The notes under the pieces are model-generated. The model did not search any database. It worked only from the letters and a program-made list of their open reading frames with translations, and was not told where the DNA came from. A stretch of 64,000 nt of DNA, taken from contig URAV01000015.1 of NCBI GenBank assembly GCA_900545915.1, positions 16,896 through 80,895 of the forward strand, written 5' to 3'. Made by a program: the position numbers and the translations under genes. The DNA is from an uncultured Porphyromonadaceae bacterium (GTDB taxonomy: Bacteria > Bacteroidota > Bacteroidia > Bacteroidales > Coprobacteraceae). Shown one piece after another: positions 55,871 to 63,987 of the stretch (position 1 is the stretch's first letter; every line of letters begins with the position of its first letter).

Positions 55871-56755
55871 TCAATCGAACTGATACCCGAAACTCTTCAA
55901 TTTATTTTCTTTATTACGCCAATCTTTCTCTACTTTTACATATAATTCAAGATAAACTTTCTTTTCAAAAAAAGCCTCAATATCTTTTCTTGCCAAAGTT
56001 CCGACCTTTTTCAATGCACTGCCTCCCTTTCCTATAACGATACCTTTTTGAGAATCTCTCTCGACATAAATTATCGCCATAATATGAATATGTCCTTCAT
56101 CTTCCTTAAACTGCTCTACGGCAACCTCCACAGCATAAGGAATCTCCTTATCATAAATCTGCAATATTTTTTCCCGGATTATCTCCGTAACAAAAAAACG
56201 GGCAGGCTTATCTGTCAAAGAGTCTTTCTCAAAAAAAGGTGGAGAAGGAGGCAAGAGTTCCTGAATCCGTTTCAGTAAATAATCGAGATTAAATTTATAT
56301 TGAGCAGAAACCGGTATTATCTCCGCATTCGGTAACAAAGACTGCCATTCTCCCACCAATCGCTCCAGATCTTTCTGATCTTTCAACAAATCGATCTTAT
56401 TGATCAGCAACAAGACAGGTACAGACTGAGAAGCCACACGATCCAGAAAACCCTGATTCTTTGTCGGCATCTCCACAACATCTGTTACATACAGCAATAT
56501 ATCTGCATCTACCAAAGCCGATTGGGAAAAATTCAACATAGACTCCTGCAATTTGTAGTTCGGAGATAACACTCCGGGTGTATCCGAATAAACAATCTGC
56601 ATATCATCGGTATTCACAATCCCCATGATACGATGACGAGTCGTCTGAGCCTTAGAAGTAATGATAGAAATCCGTTCTCCGACCAAAGAATTCATCAATG
56701 TAGATTTCCCAACATTAGGATTTCCCACAATATTCACAAAACCGGCTTTATGCAT
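55871..56755 (-). CDS. era: GTPase Era
   Basis: Era binds the 3' end of 16S rRNA and is needed for 30S maturation. The P-loop GNPNVGKST is at residues 8-16 of the 294-residue protein. The G3 motif is DTPGVL, G4 is NKIDLL, and the C-terminal KH domain has the signature VIGKGGSALKKVG. ATG 56755 (MHKAGFVNIVGNP) is chosen because an in-frame ATG at 56803 would add 16 residues outside the family. The upstream region holds an inverted-repeat element and the fabH terminator. Confidence 0.96.
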   Translation of the reverse strand: MHKAGFVNIVGNPNVGKSTLMNSLVGERISIITSKAQTTRHRIMGIVNTDDMQIVYSDTPGVLSPNYKLQESMLNFSQSALVDADILLYVTDVVEMPTKNQGFLDRVASQSVPVLLLINKIDLLKDQKDLERLVGEWQSLLPNAEIIPVSAQYKFNLDYLLKRIQELLPPSPPFFEKDSLTDKPARFFVTEIIREKILQIYDKEIPYAVEVAVEQFKEDEGHIHIMAIIYVERDSQKGIVIGKGGSALKKVGTLARKDIEAFFEKKVYLELYVKVEKDWRNKENKLKSFGYQFD

Positions 56756-56886
56756 AATTCTGATTTCAAAAATTTCTTGAACAAATATACTAAAAACGAT
56801 CAACAGATTAATATCTACCTTTCGTTTTTCATCCTAAACAAATCAAGGATAGAGAATGTTGGGTTAAAACAATACAACATATCTAA

Positions 56887-57016
56887 GAGGCTGTTTAAAT
56901 CTCATACAGACAACTTTTAAGAATTTTTTCAAGGATATTTTTCGTTCTGGCAAGAAAATCACAAACGATATAACGCATAAGAACGGAAACAGACTGGGAA
57001 AAAACTTAAAAAGTCC
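56887..57016. repeat. Inverted-repeat element, copy C
   Basis: The left end GAGGCTGTTTAAAT resembles the copy B end. The right end AAACTTAAAAAGTCC is a decayed inverted partner. The interior shares a 'TTTTCAAGGATATTTTT' block and a 'CGATATAACGCATAAG' block with other members. It occupies a third of the 377-base era-fabH spacer; the rest is the fabH terminator. Confidence 0.5.
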
Positions 57017-57062
57017 AGTTACTCTAATAAGCATTACCTTTAGGTAACAGCCAAATACAAAA

Positions 57063-57106
57063 ATACGCTAAGCTGCTCACAATAGAATGAGCGTTACTCG
57101 GCGTAT
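57063..57106 (-). terminator. Terminator after fabH
   Basis: ATACGC pairs with GCGTAT and GCTCA with TGAGC in a long imperfect stem. On the minus strand a TTTTTGTATTT tail follows, near the fabH stop. Confidence 0.7.
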
Positions 57107-57132
57107 CTTTATCTATTATAAAAATGAATATA

Positions 57133-58131
57133 TTATTTCGTATCGTAAGCCCATTTCAGATAAACTGCTCCCCAAGTAAATCCGGCGCCGAATGCTGTCA
57201 ACACAAGATTATCTCCTTTTTTAAGTTTGCTCTCCCATTCAGAAAGACATAAAGGAATAGAGGCAGCGCTCGTATTTCCGTATTTCTCGATATTCATCAT
57301 CACCTTTTCTCGGGAAATTCCCATTCGATCTGCAATAGCTTCGATAATCCGAGCATTTGCCTGATGCGGGACAAACCAGTCTATCGTATTGAGATCTAAA
57401 CCGTTTTTACGCATAATACTCTGAGAAACCTCTAACATATCCGATACCGCATGCTTATATACAGCGCGCCCCTCTTGATACACATAATGTTCTTGATTAT
57501 CGATCGACTCATGTGTAGCAGGATAAGCAGAACCGCCTGCTTTCATAATCAAATGCGGCAAACCGATTCCATCGGTATGCAATTCCGCATCAATAACACC
57601 TAAAGCTTCATCTGAAGGTTCGAGCATCACTGCCGCTGCAGCGTCTCCGAACAATGGACAAGTAGAGCGATCGGTATAATTCGTCATAGAAGACATCTTC
57701 TCTGCCGATAAAACGATCACTTTTTTATACAACCCGCTTTTAATATATGCTGCTCCAGCCTGTAATGCTACCAAAAAACCAGCACAGGCAGCCTGTATAT
57801 CATACGAAAAACAATGCTTTAAACCAGACTTTTCCGCAATAATCGATGCCGTAGAAGGGAAACGATAATCCGGATTAGAAGTGGCGCATATTACTAATTC
57901 TACGTCATCGGGATGAACCGACGTCTTTTTCAATAATTCATTTACAGCCCGATATCCCAATTCTGAAGAACCGAGTCCTTCACCCTTCAAGATACGACGT
58001 TCCTTAATTCCTACACGGGTAGTAATCCACTCGTCATTAGTGTCCACCATAGAAGACAACTCTTCATTTGTAAGGACATAGTCCGGAACATAAGAGGCTA
58101 CACCTGTAATTATTGCATTTTTTATATCCAT
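57133..58131 (-). CDS. fabH: 3-oxoacyl-ACP synthase III
   Basis: FabH condenses acetyl-CoA with malonyl-ACP to start fatty acid synthesis. The catalytic triad is C116 in DIQAACAGF, H256 in WFVPHQANARIIEA and N286 in EKYGNTSAASIPL. The 332-residue length and thiolase-like fold elements are standard. It follows rpmF in the usual bacterial order DUF177-rpmF-fabH, although a terminator-like hairpin sits in the rpmF-fabH gap and may reduce readthrough. Confidence 0.97.
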   Translation of the reverse strand: MDIKNAIITGVASYVPDYVLTNEELSSMVDTNDEWITTRVGIKERRILKGEGLGSSELGYRAVNELLKKTSVHPDDVELVICATSNPDYRFPSTASIIAEKSGLKHCFSYDIQAACAGFLVALQAGAAYIKSGLYKKVIVLSAEKMSSMTNYTDRSTCPLFGDAAAAVMLEPSDEALGVIDAELHTDGIGLPHLIMKAGGSAYPATHESIDNQEHYVYQEGRAVYKHAVSDMLEVSQSIMRKNGLDLNTIDWFVPHQANARIIEAIADRMGISREKVMMNIEKYGNTSAASIPLCLSEWESKLKKGDNLVLTAFGAGFTWGAVYLKWAYDTK

Positions 58132-58158
58132 AGTCAGTAAATAGGCAAATTAAAAAAT

Positions 58159-58183
58159 GCCCTAAACCTTCCATATTTAGGGC
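58159..58183 (-). terminator. Terminator-like hairpin between rpmF and fabH
   Basis: GCCCTAAA pairs with TTTAGGGC around a nine-base loop; on the minus strand an ATTTTTT tail follows. It could attenuate fabH expression. Confidence 0.6.
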
Positions 58184-58218
58184 TAGATCTTATAAGCTCG
58201 CCGATTGCCGTCAAGCAT

Positions 58219-58404
58219 TTAAACAGCAGCTTCTTTTTCGATAGCTAATTTACCGCGATAGTAACCGCATTCACCACATACTGTATGATAAATATGCCAT
58301 GCACCGCAGTTAGGACATACTGCCAATGTAGGAGCTACAGCCTTATCGTGAGTTCTTCTTTTAGCTGTTCTTGTCTTCGATTGTTTTCTTTTAGGATGTG
58401 CCAT
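58219..58404 (-). CDS. rpmF: Ribosomal protein L32
   Basis: The 61-residue protein has a basic N-terminus (MAHPKRKQSKTRTAKRR) and a zinc-ribbon with CPNC and CGEC pairs near residues 28-48. L32 belongs to the large ribosomal subunit. It lies 13 bases after the YceD-like gene, the normal arrangement. Confidence 0.96.
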   Translation of the reverse strand: MAHPKRKQSKTRTAKRRTHDKAVAPTLAVCPNCGAWHIYHTVCGECGYYRGKLAIEKEAAV

Positions 58405-58417
58405 TTTCTTATTACTT

Positions 58418-58996
58418 TTAATTATTATCTATTAATTTCTTCAACTCGTCCCATCTCGGGTCTGTTTCTTCATTTGTCATATCGTCCGCATCAGATTCAT
58501 CATCAAAAATCCCGTTATCATCTTCATCTCCATCATCGGCAGAGCGAGCAGAATGTTTTTTCAATTTCATACTCATAGTCTTATTACACTTCCCTGCCGG
58601 ATGCACATGCTTCAACGGAATAGTCAATGCTATAAACTCATACAAAAACCATGCAATATTGATTTCGCCTTCAGCTTCGGGAACGATAACCACGTCATCA
58701 TTCTCTTCACTATATTCACTTCCGAACTTCACATACAAATGTTCATTCGTAGCAACCTCAAAATCCATATTGTCAAGACATCGATCACAAGGAATTAAAA
58801 TAATCCCGTTAATCGCAAATTTTAATTCGAATGTCCCCCCTGTCCTTTTCACCGACAGAGCCACATCTATTGATCCTCTCTGCACTTCCGGACCATCGAT
58901 ATTCTTAAAGAATTGATCATCCAAGTGGTACTCATAATTCTGAGTCCCTTCAGGCAGACTTTTTAACGGTATCTTATATAAATTGAACTTTCCCAA
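58418..58996 (-). CDS. DUF177 (YceD-like) protein
   Basis: The family accompanies rpmF and is implicated in 23S rRNA handling in plants and bacteria. This 192-residue member has the central cysteine block CDRCLDNMDF (near 76-85), a long middle beta region and an acidic C-terminal tail (about 148-180, DDGDEDDNGIFDDESD). It precedes rpmF by 13 bases. A strong promoter lies upstream. Annotation depends on position as well as sequence, and the enzymatic role is not established. Confidence 0.87.
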   Translation of the reverse strand: MGKFNLYKIPLKSLPEGTQNYEYHLDDQFFKNIDGPEVQRGSIDVALSVKRTGGTFELKFAINGIILIPCDRCLDNMDFEVATNEHLYVKFGSEYSEENDDVVIVPEAEGEINIAWFLYEFIALTIPLKHVHPAGKCNKTMSMKLKKHSARSADDGDEDDNGIFDDESDADDMTNEETDPRWDELKKLIDNN

Positions 58997-59019
58997 TGAT
59001 TACAGACGTTAAAACCCTG

Positions 59020-59052
59020 CAAAGGTATAAAAAATAATCTTTACCCGTCAAA
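59020..59052 (-). promoter_or_regulatory. Promoter of DUF177-rpmF operon
   Basis: On the minus strand a TTTG (59049-59052) and TACCTTTG (59020-59027) are separated by 21 bases, fitting the Bacteroidota -33/-7 layout. It is 24 bases before the start codon. Confidence 0.65.
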
Positions 59053-59136
59053 TTTTCGTCTGTTTTTATTGCATCTTTGCAAAAATCAACACAATAAACA
59101 TATTTTAATCAGAATAAATTTATAGACCAGCATCTA

Positions 59137-60288
59137 TTAAGAACGTTTTAGTTCTATTCTGAAAGTAGTCCCCTTTCCCGGCTCGGACTCTTTAACATAT
59201 ATACGGCCTTCATGATATTCTTCGATTATTCGTTTTACCAAAGTCAACCCTAATCCCCATCCTCTCTTTTTAGTCGTATATCCGGGATTGAAAACAGTTT
59301 TGAATCGTTTACGAGGAATACCTTTCCCTGTATCTCTCACATCGATATAACATTTATCTTTATCTGCCTGTAACGAAACGTCGATACTCCCCTCTCCATC
59401 CATTGCGTCAATTGCATTTTTACATAAATTTTCAATCACCCACTCCAATAGAGGCAGGCAGTACATCCCTCCGATAGGCTCTTCCGGCAGATGCGTCATC
59501 AACTGTACTTTATTTGAAATCCGGCGGCGCATATAATCCGTAGCATTTACCAATACTTCATTTATATACATGAACTTCATCTCAGGCTTCGATCCTATCT
59601 TCGAAAAACGTTCAGCAATAACAGACAGACGCTTTACATCTTTCCCCATATCGTTCAATAAGCTCTTATCGACTCCGTTCAGCTCCAATAGATCAAGCCA
59701 TGCCAATAAAGACGAAATCGGAGTACCCAATTGGTGAGCTGTTTCCTTCGACAATCCTACCCATACTTTATTTTGCTCCGCCTTTTTACTACTCATTAAC
59801 GCCAAATAAGCAATTAATATAAAAAGCAGCATAACTGCCAGTTGAATATAAGGAAAATAAGAAAGACGCTTAAGTAAAATAGAATCATCATAATATAAAT
59901 ATTGACGAGTATGCTCATCGATATAAATCTCTATTTTATTAGATCCCGATTTAAACTCTTCAAGTTTTTTTCTCAAATAAATATCCGGAGATTTTTCAGG
60001 AATCTTCAAGTTTAAGATCTGACGAATACTATCCTGCTCATCAGCAACGATCACAGGAATAGAGGTATTGCTTTGAATAATCTTCAAAATCAAACCCATA
60101 TCCATGTCGGTATCATTACTCGCCACCTCTCGTGTCGCTTCTGCCCAGATCTCCATCTTATTACGCTCCTCCACAGAAAGATCTGCAACCAACTGATTCG
60201 ATATATACAAAAAAATACCCACCAGTAACATAGAAACCAAAAGGAACACGATTTTTACTTTCTGACGGGCATCATAAATATTCTGCAT
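59137..60288 (-). CDS. Membrane sensor histidine kinase
   Basis: The 383-residue protein has two membrane helices (about 12-30 and 148-165), a periplasmic sensor of about 115 residues, and a cytoplasmic kinase core. The phospho-accepting histidine is H185 in KETAHQLGTPISSL, followed by the N box (ENLCKNAIDAM), G1 (DVRDTGKGIP) and G2 (GWGLGLTLVKR). No response regulator gene adjoins it, so it is an orphan in this window. The signal sensed is unknown. Confidence 0.92.
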   Translation of the reverse strand: MQNIYDARQKVKIVFLLVSMLLVGIFLYISNQLVADLSVEERNKMEIWAEATREVASNDTDMDMGLILKIIQSNTSIPVIVADEQDSIRQILNLKIPEKSPDIYLRKKLEEFKSGSNKIEIYIDEHTRQYLYYDDSILLKRLSYFPYIQLAVMLLFILIAYLALMSSKKAEQNKVWVGLSKETAHQLGTPISSLLAWLDLLELNGVDKSLLNDMGKDVKRLSVIAERFSKIGSKPEMKFMYINEVLVNATDYMRRRISNKVQLMTHLPEEPIGGMYCLPLLEWVIENLCKNAIDAMDGEGSIDVSLQADKDKCYIDVRDTGKGIPRKRFKTVFNPGYTTKKRGWGLGLTLVKRIIEEYHEGRIYVKESEPGKGTTFRIELKRS

Positions 60289-60364
60289 CGTAATTTCAAT
60301 TAAATATACATTGTTAAAACGTTATAAACCGAAAAATATTGTTGCAAACCAAATATACGAAAAA

Positions 60365-60393
60365 AGCGTGTTCCCACAACAGAAACACGCTTC
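60365..60393 (-). terminator. Terminator after tsf
   Basis: AAGCGTGTT pairs with AACACGCTT; the minus strand continues with a TTTTTT run. It follows the tsf stop by 26 bases. Confidence 0.85.
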
Positions 60394-60418
60394 TCTATAT
60401 CGATTAATACCTCAAAAA

Positions 60419-61243
60419 TTATTCGGCATTCAATGTGATACGTTTAAATGCTGTAACAGTCAAATCTTTATTATGAGACTTAAGATACTGCTGAATAGAT
60501 TCCTTCGGCTCTTTTACAAAAGCTTGTTCGAGCAATGTCGATTCTTGGAAGAATTTATTAATACGTCCTTGAGCAATCTTATCAAGCATTTCTTCTTTCT
60601 TACCTTCTTGACGAGCTTTATCTTTCGCAATTTCCAATTCCTTTGCGACAACATCAGCAGGAACTTCATCACGACTCACCGAAATAGGATTCATCGCAGC
60701 AACCTGCATGGCAACATCGCGAGCTACCTGATATTCAACTTCAGGAAGATTGAAGCCTACGATAGTAGCCAATTTATTCCCCGGGTGAATGTAAAATATT
60801 GTAGAAGGAGCTTGTACAAACTCATAGAAACCGAGTTCCATTTTTTCTCCTGTAACACCACTACGGTCAACAATCAAGTCTGCAATCGAACGTCCATCTA
60901 CGGTTAAAGTTTTCAAAGCTTCGAGATCTGCGGGTTTATTCTCCAATGCAGCATCCAAAATCGATTGAGTCAAAGCAACGAAATCTTTATTTTGAGCAAC
61001 GAAGTCTGTCTCACATTTCAGAGCAACAATCGCTGCGAAATCTCCTTTTGTTGCAGCCAATACACAACCTTCCGAAGCTTCTCGATCTTCACGTTTAGCG
61101 GCAATAGCCTGACCTCTTTTACGGATAATTTCCATTGCTCCATCAAAATCTCCGTTAGCTTCATTTAATGCATTTTTGCAATCCATCATACCTGCTCCTG
61201 TCATTTTACGAAGCTTGGTAATATCTGCCATTGTAACTGCCAT
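60419..61243 (-). CDS. tsf: Elongation factor Ts
   Basis: EF-Ts exchanges nucleotide on EF-Tu. The 274-residue protein starts at ATG 61243 with MAVTMADITKLRKMTGAGMMDCKNAL, which contains the classic N-terminal domain, then the TDFVAQNKDF block and the core dimer-interface region. An AAAGGAG ribosome-binding site lies 8-14 bases upstream of this ATG, which is rare in this phylum and decides the start over an upstream in-frame ATG at 61285. It is last in the rplM-rpsI-rpsB-tsf operon. Confidence 0.96.
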   Translation of the reverse strand: MAVTMADITKLRKMTGAGMMDCKNALNEANGDFDGAMEIIRKRGQAIAAKREDREASEGCVLAATKGDFAAIVALKCETDFVAQNKDFVALTQSILDAALENKPADLEALKTLTVDGRSIADLIVDRSGVTGEKMELGFYEFVQAPSTIFYIHPGNKLATIVGFNLPEVEYQVARDVAMQVAAMNPISVSRDEVPADVVAKELEIAKDKARQEGKKEEMLDKIAQGRINKFFQESTLLEQAFVKEPKESIQQYLKSHNKDLTVTAFKRITLNAE

Positions 61244-61286
61244 ATATTTTTCTCCTTTTAATTGATTATTAAATTTAATACACAAA

Positions 61287-61318
61287 GAGTAAGTCTCGAT
61301 ACAAAACGAAACTCACTC
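61287..61318 (-). promoter_or_regulatory. Hairpin in the rpsB-tsf spacer
   Basis: On the minus strand GAGTGAGTTTCG pairs with CGAGACTTACTC (10 of 12). It may set the S2 to EF-Ts ratio or mark RNA processing. There is only a short T run, so it is a weak terminator. Confidence 0.45.
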
Positions 61319-61347
61319 TCTGTTATAGACTGAATGTTAAATATTTA

Positions 61348-62187
61348 TTATTCTTCAACGTCCTTCATGAACTTTTCGGCAACGTTAGCATTCAATGCTT
61401 CGTCATCCTCCTTTTTAGTTCTTTCTTTTTTCACAGCGCGAGTTTTTCTCTCTTTTTTAGGAGCTTCGCCTTCTGCAGCTTCAACATCTACTTTTTCAGC
61501 TTTTCTTTCTTCAAGCCCTTCAGCAATAGCGCCACAAACTGCACCCAGAATAACCTCGATAGATTTTGTTGCATCATCGTTTGCCGGAATAACAAAATCA
61601 ACATTTGAAGGGTCAGAATTTGTATCTACCATAGCAAATACCGGAATGCCCAAACGATTTGCTTCGCGTACAGCAATATGCTCTTTCATTACATCGACAA
61701 CGAAAAGAGCCGAAGGAAGACGGGTCAAATCAGCAATACTGCCCAACGTCTTTTCAAGTTTAGCACGCTGACGAGTCACTTGCAATTTTTCACGTTTCGA
61801 CAAATTGTCGAAAGTTCCGTCTTTAGTCATTTTATCAATAGTAGTCATTTTCTTAACAGCCTTACGAATCGTAGGGAAGTTAGTCAACATACCACCAGGC
61901 CAACGTTCAATAACGTAAGGCATATTTACAGCAGCAGCTTTATCAGCAACTACTTGTTTAGCTTGTTTTTTAGTCGCTACAAAAAGCACCTTTTTACCTG
62001 ATTTCGCAATCTGTTTCAGTGCAGCAGCAGCTTCATCGACTTTAGCAACTGTTTTATAAAGGTCAATGATATGGATACCATTGCGCTCCATAAAAATATA
62101 AGGAGCCATTGCCGGGTTCCATTTTCTTTTTAAGTGTCCGAAGTGAACACCGGCTTCTAATAATTGGTCAAAATTTGTAATAGACAT
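61348..62187 (-). CDS. rpsB: Ribosomal protein S2
   Basis: S2 is the 30S protein of 279 residues here. Recognisable are the N-terminal LLEAGVHFGHLKRKWNP, the middle IHIIDLYKTV, and the PSALFVVDVMKEHIAVREANRLGIPVFAMVDTNSDPSNVDFVIPANDDA block. The C-terminus carries a long charged Lys/Glu tail after about residue 228, which is longer than in enterobacteria. It precedes tsf by about 100 bases. Confidence 0.97.
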   Translation of the reverse strand: MSITNFDQLLEAGVHFGHLKRKWNPAMAPYIFMERNGIHIIDLYKTVAKVDEAAAALKQIAKSGKKVLFVATKKQAKQVVADKAAAVNMPYVIERWPGGMLTNFPTIRKAVKKMTTIDKMTKDGTFDNLSKREKLQVTRQRAKLEKTLGSIADLTRLPSALFVVDVMKEHIAVREANRLGIPVFAMVDTNSDPSNVDFVIPANDDATKSIEVILGAVCGAIAEGLEERKAEKVDVEAAEGEAPKKERKTRAVKKERTKKEDDEALNANVAEKFMKDVEE

Positions 62188-62326
62188 TTTTTCTTTTTTT
62201 TAATTCGTTTACATTCTACTAATTCAATTGCAGGGTAATCTTCCACTGAGTGAACCTCTGAGACAGAGTCCCGGCAATTTGGATACTAAACGCTGAATAC
62301 TTGCCGCGAGAAAATAAGCAAAAATA
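62188..62326 (-). promoter_or_regulatory. Structured leader upstream of rpsB
   Basis: The 139-base spacer between rpsI and rpsB has a CTCTG-N3-CAGAG hairpin at 62256-62268 and further GC-rich pairs around it, unlike the AT-rich spacers elsewhere. It may be a ribosomal-protein autoregulatory leader. No clear promoter box was found. Confidence 0.4.
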
Positions 62327-62713
62327 TTAACGTTTGCTGAATTGGAATCTCTTTCTCGCTTTCGGTTGTCCCGGTTTCTTACGTTCAACAGAACGAGGAT
62401 CACGAGTCATAAATCCTTCGGATTTCAACGCCGGTTTATCTTCAGGATTAATTTTTACCAATGCACGGGCAATTGCTAAACGCAACGCTTCAGCTTGTCC
62501 CTTGAAACCACCGCCGTCCAAATTTACTTTAATATCATATTTTTCAGCTACACCCAGTTTGTTCAACGGTTGTTTTACAACATACTGAAGAATACTTGAA
62601 GGGAAATATACGGCAAGATCTCTTTTATTGATAGTGATAACACCTGTTCCTTCGCTTACGAATACACGTGCAACTGCAGCTTTTCGTCTTCCTATTGCAT
62701 TAACTACTTCCAT
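62327..62713 (-). CDS. rpsI: Ribosomal protein S9
   Basis: The 128-residue protein has the family start NAIGRRKAAVARVFV and the signature VNLDGGGFKGQAEALRLAIARAL, ending in the basic PGQPKARKRFQFSKR, whose C-terminal arginine reaches the P-site tRNA in known ribosomes. It lies 5 bases after rplM. Confidence 0.97.
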   Translation of the reverse strand: MEVVNAIGRRKAAVARVFVSEGTGVITINKRDLAVYFPSSILQYVVKQPLNKLGVAEKYDIKVNLDGGGFKGQAEALRLAIARALVKINPEDKPALKSEGFMTRDPRSVERKKPGQPKARKRFQFSKR

Positions 62714-62718
62714 ACTGC

Positions 62719-63174
62719 TTATTTAAGAGAATTTATATCAATTGTTTTAGGTTGTTGTGCTGCGTGCGGATGTTCCGATCCTGCATATACATATAGGTTT
62801 CTCAACAATTGAGCTCCCAATTTATTCTTAGGCAACATACCTTTTACTACTCTATTAAATAATTTCGCTTCACCTTTCTTAATCAATTCAGCAGGCGAAG
62901 TTTTTTTCTGACCACCAGGATACCCTGTAAAATTCAAATACACACGATCTGTCCATTTGTTTCCGGTCAAAATAACTTTATCCGCATTGATAATAATTAC
63001 ATTATCACCACAATCTACGTGCGGAGTATAGCTCGGTTTATATTTGCCTCTCAATAATTTGGCAACCTTAGCCGACAAACGTCCCAACACCTGATCGGTT
63101 GCATCTACTACAACCCATTCTTTTTGTACAGTTGCTTTGTTTGCAGAAATGGTCTTATAACTTAAAGTATCCAC
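62719..63174 (-). CDS. rplM: Ribosomal protein L13
   Basis: The 151-residue protein has the family core VVDATDQVLGRLSAKVAKLLRG, then the central HVDCGDNVIIINADK segment and the VKGMLPKNKLG region. It opens the ribosomal operon rplM-rpsI-rpsB-tsf. The rplM-rpsI pair is nearly universal; coupling to rpsB-tsf is common in Bacteroidota. It has a well-matched promoter and a structured leader. Confidence 0.97.
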   Translation of the reverse strand: MDTLSYKTISANKATVQKEWVVVDATDQVLGRLSAKVAKLLRGKYKPSYTPHVDCGDNVIIINADKVILTGNKWTDRVYLNFTGYPGGQKKTSPAELIKKGEAKLFNRVVKGMLPKNKLGAQLLRNLYVYAGSEHPHAAQQPKTIDINSLK

Positions 63175-63283
63175 TGCTTAAAATTTTTATTTGTTAATTA
63201 CTTAAAACGCATATAGCTAACCACTCTTCGGACACTGAAGCGGAAGCTATCTACTAAAATTTTCTCAAACTTTGATAATAATC
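63175..63283 (-). promoter_or_regulatory. Leader of the rplM operon
   Basis: The roughly 110-base 5' UTR contains an ATAGCT/AGCTAT stem enclosing a CTTC-N7-GAAG hairpin. It could be an L13 or S9 autoregulatory leader; no family was assigned. Confidence 0.4.
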
Positions 63284-63289
63284 GGCTCG

Positions 63290-63319
63290 CAAAGGTACGG
63301 TTTTTATCTGAAAAACAAA
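63290..63319 (-). promoter_or_regulatory. Promoter of the rplM operon
   Basis: TTTG (63316-63319) and TACCTTTG (63290-63297) on the minus strand are 18 bases apart, close to the Bacteroidota consensus TTTG-N19-TAnnTTTG. It is the best promoter in the window. Confidence 0.8.
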
Positions 63320-63354
63320 ACTTTTCAGATAAAAAAGAGAAAATATTAATTTAA

Positions 63355-63475
63355 AGTTTAGTCTAATCGGTTTCAAAATTATTTTGAAGATATTTTATTG
63401 CTTTTACGAAAAGAGGAACAAATCGCATAACATGCAAAACAAAAAACAGTCCGAAAAAAGACTCAAAAAAAATCC
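63355..63475. repeat. Possible inverted-repeat element, copy D
   Basis: It shares short blocks with copy C (a TTTTGAAGATATTTT stretch, then AAATCGCATAACATGC), but the ends are decayed. It lies in the 826-base stretch 63175-64000 that has no credible gene. Confidence 0.3.
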
Positions 63476-63526
63476 GAACACATAATTTTATCAGAAACTC
63501 AAATAAACTTTTAATCTCCAAAAATA

Positions 63527-63558
63527 AAGAAGCCCAAATATCAACATTCGGACTTCTT
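63527..63558 (-). terminator. Terminator-like hairpin
   Basis: AAGAAGCC and GGACTTCTT pair with one bulge around an AT-rich loop; on the minus strand TATTTTTGG follows. It would end a transcript entering from beyond the right edge, or an unrecognised RNA gene. Confidence 0.45.
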
Positions 63559-63907
63559 CGCTTTATAGTAAACTCTATCAATTAAAAAAAACTGCACCAG
63601 AAATAAGCATACTAAAAACCAAAATGCAACTTATAAATAAGCTTTGAACAAATTTAATAAGATACTAAGAAAGCTATACGAGCATCTAAAATTACATATT
63701 AATAGATGAACATACAAAAAAGAATGCTGCAATTCATACTCTTAAAAAAACATAATGAAATGAACTCTATCAAAACTTATCCTCTTTGATAAAATAAATC
63801 TATCCAAAACAAACAATAATTCAGACTCATACACAAAAAATAGAGAGATCTGATAAAAAAGAGAGAAAGAAGAGGAGATAATAACTATTTGCAGCAGATA
63901 AAGCAAC

Positions 63908-63987
63908 GAGGGGGGTAAGTATTGGGGTATCCTATTTCGGGGCGGCGTGTGGCGGTATGGCGATATGTATGCGGGGAGGGAGTCAAA
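63908..63987. other. G-rich patch at the right edge
   Basis: After about 400 AT-rich bases the plus strand turns G-rich, with runs of six, four, four and four G and a final GGGAGGGAG. No frame is open through it. The preceding 63560-63907 holds nothing but A/T-rich sequence. Confidence 0.5.

Noticed and set aside
63363..63581. 72-codon minus-strand frame near the right edge
   Set aside because: It crosses the decayed repeat copy D and a terminator-like hairpin, and its composition is a run of Phe, Leu and Ile without domain features.
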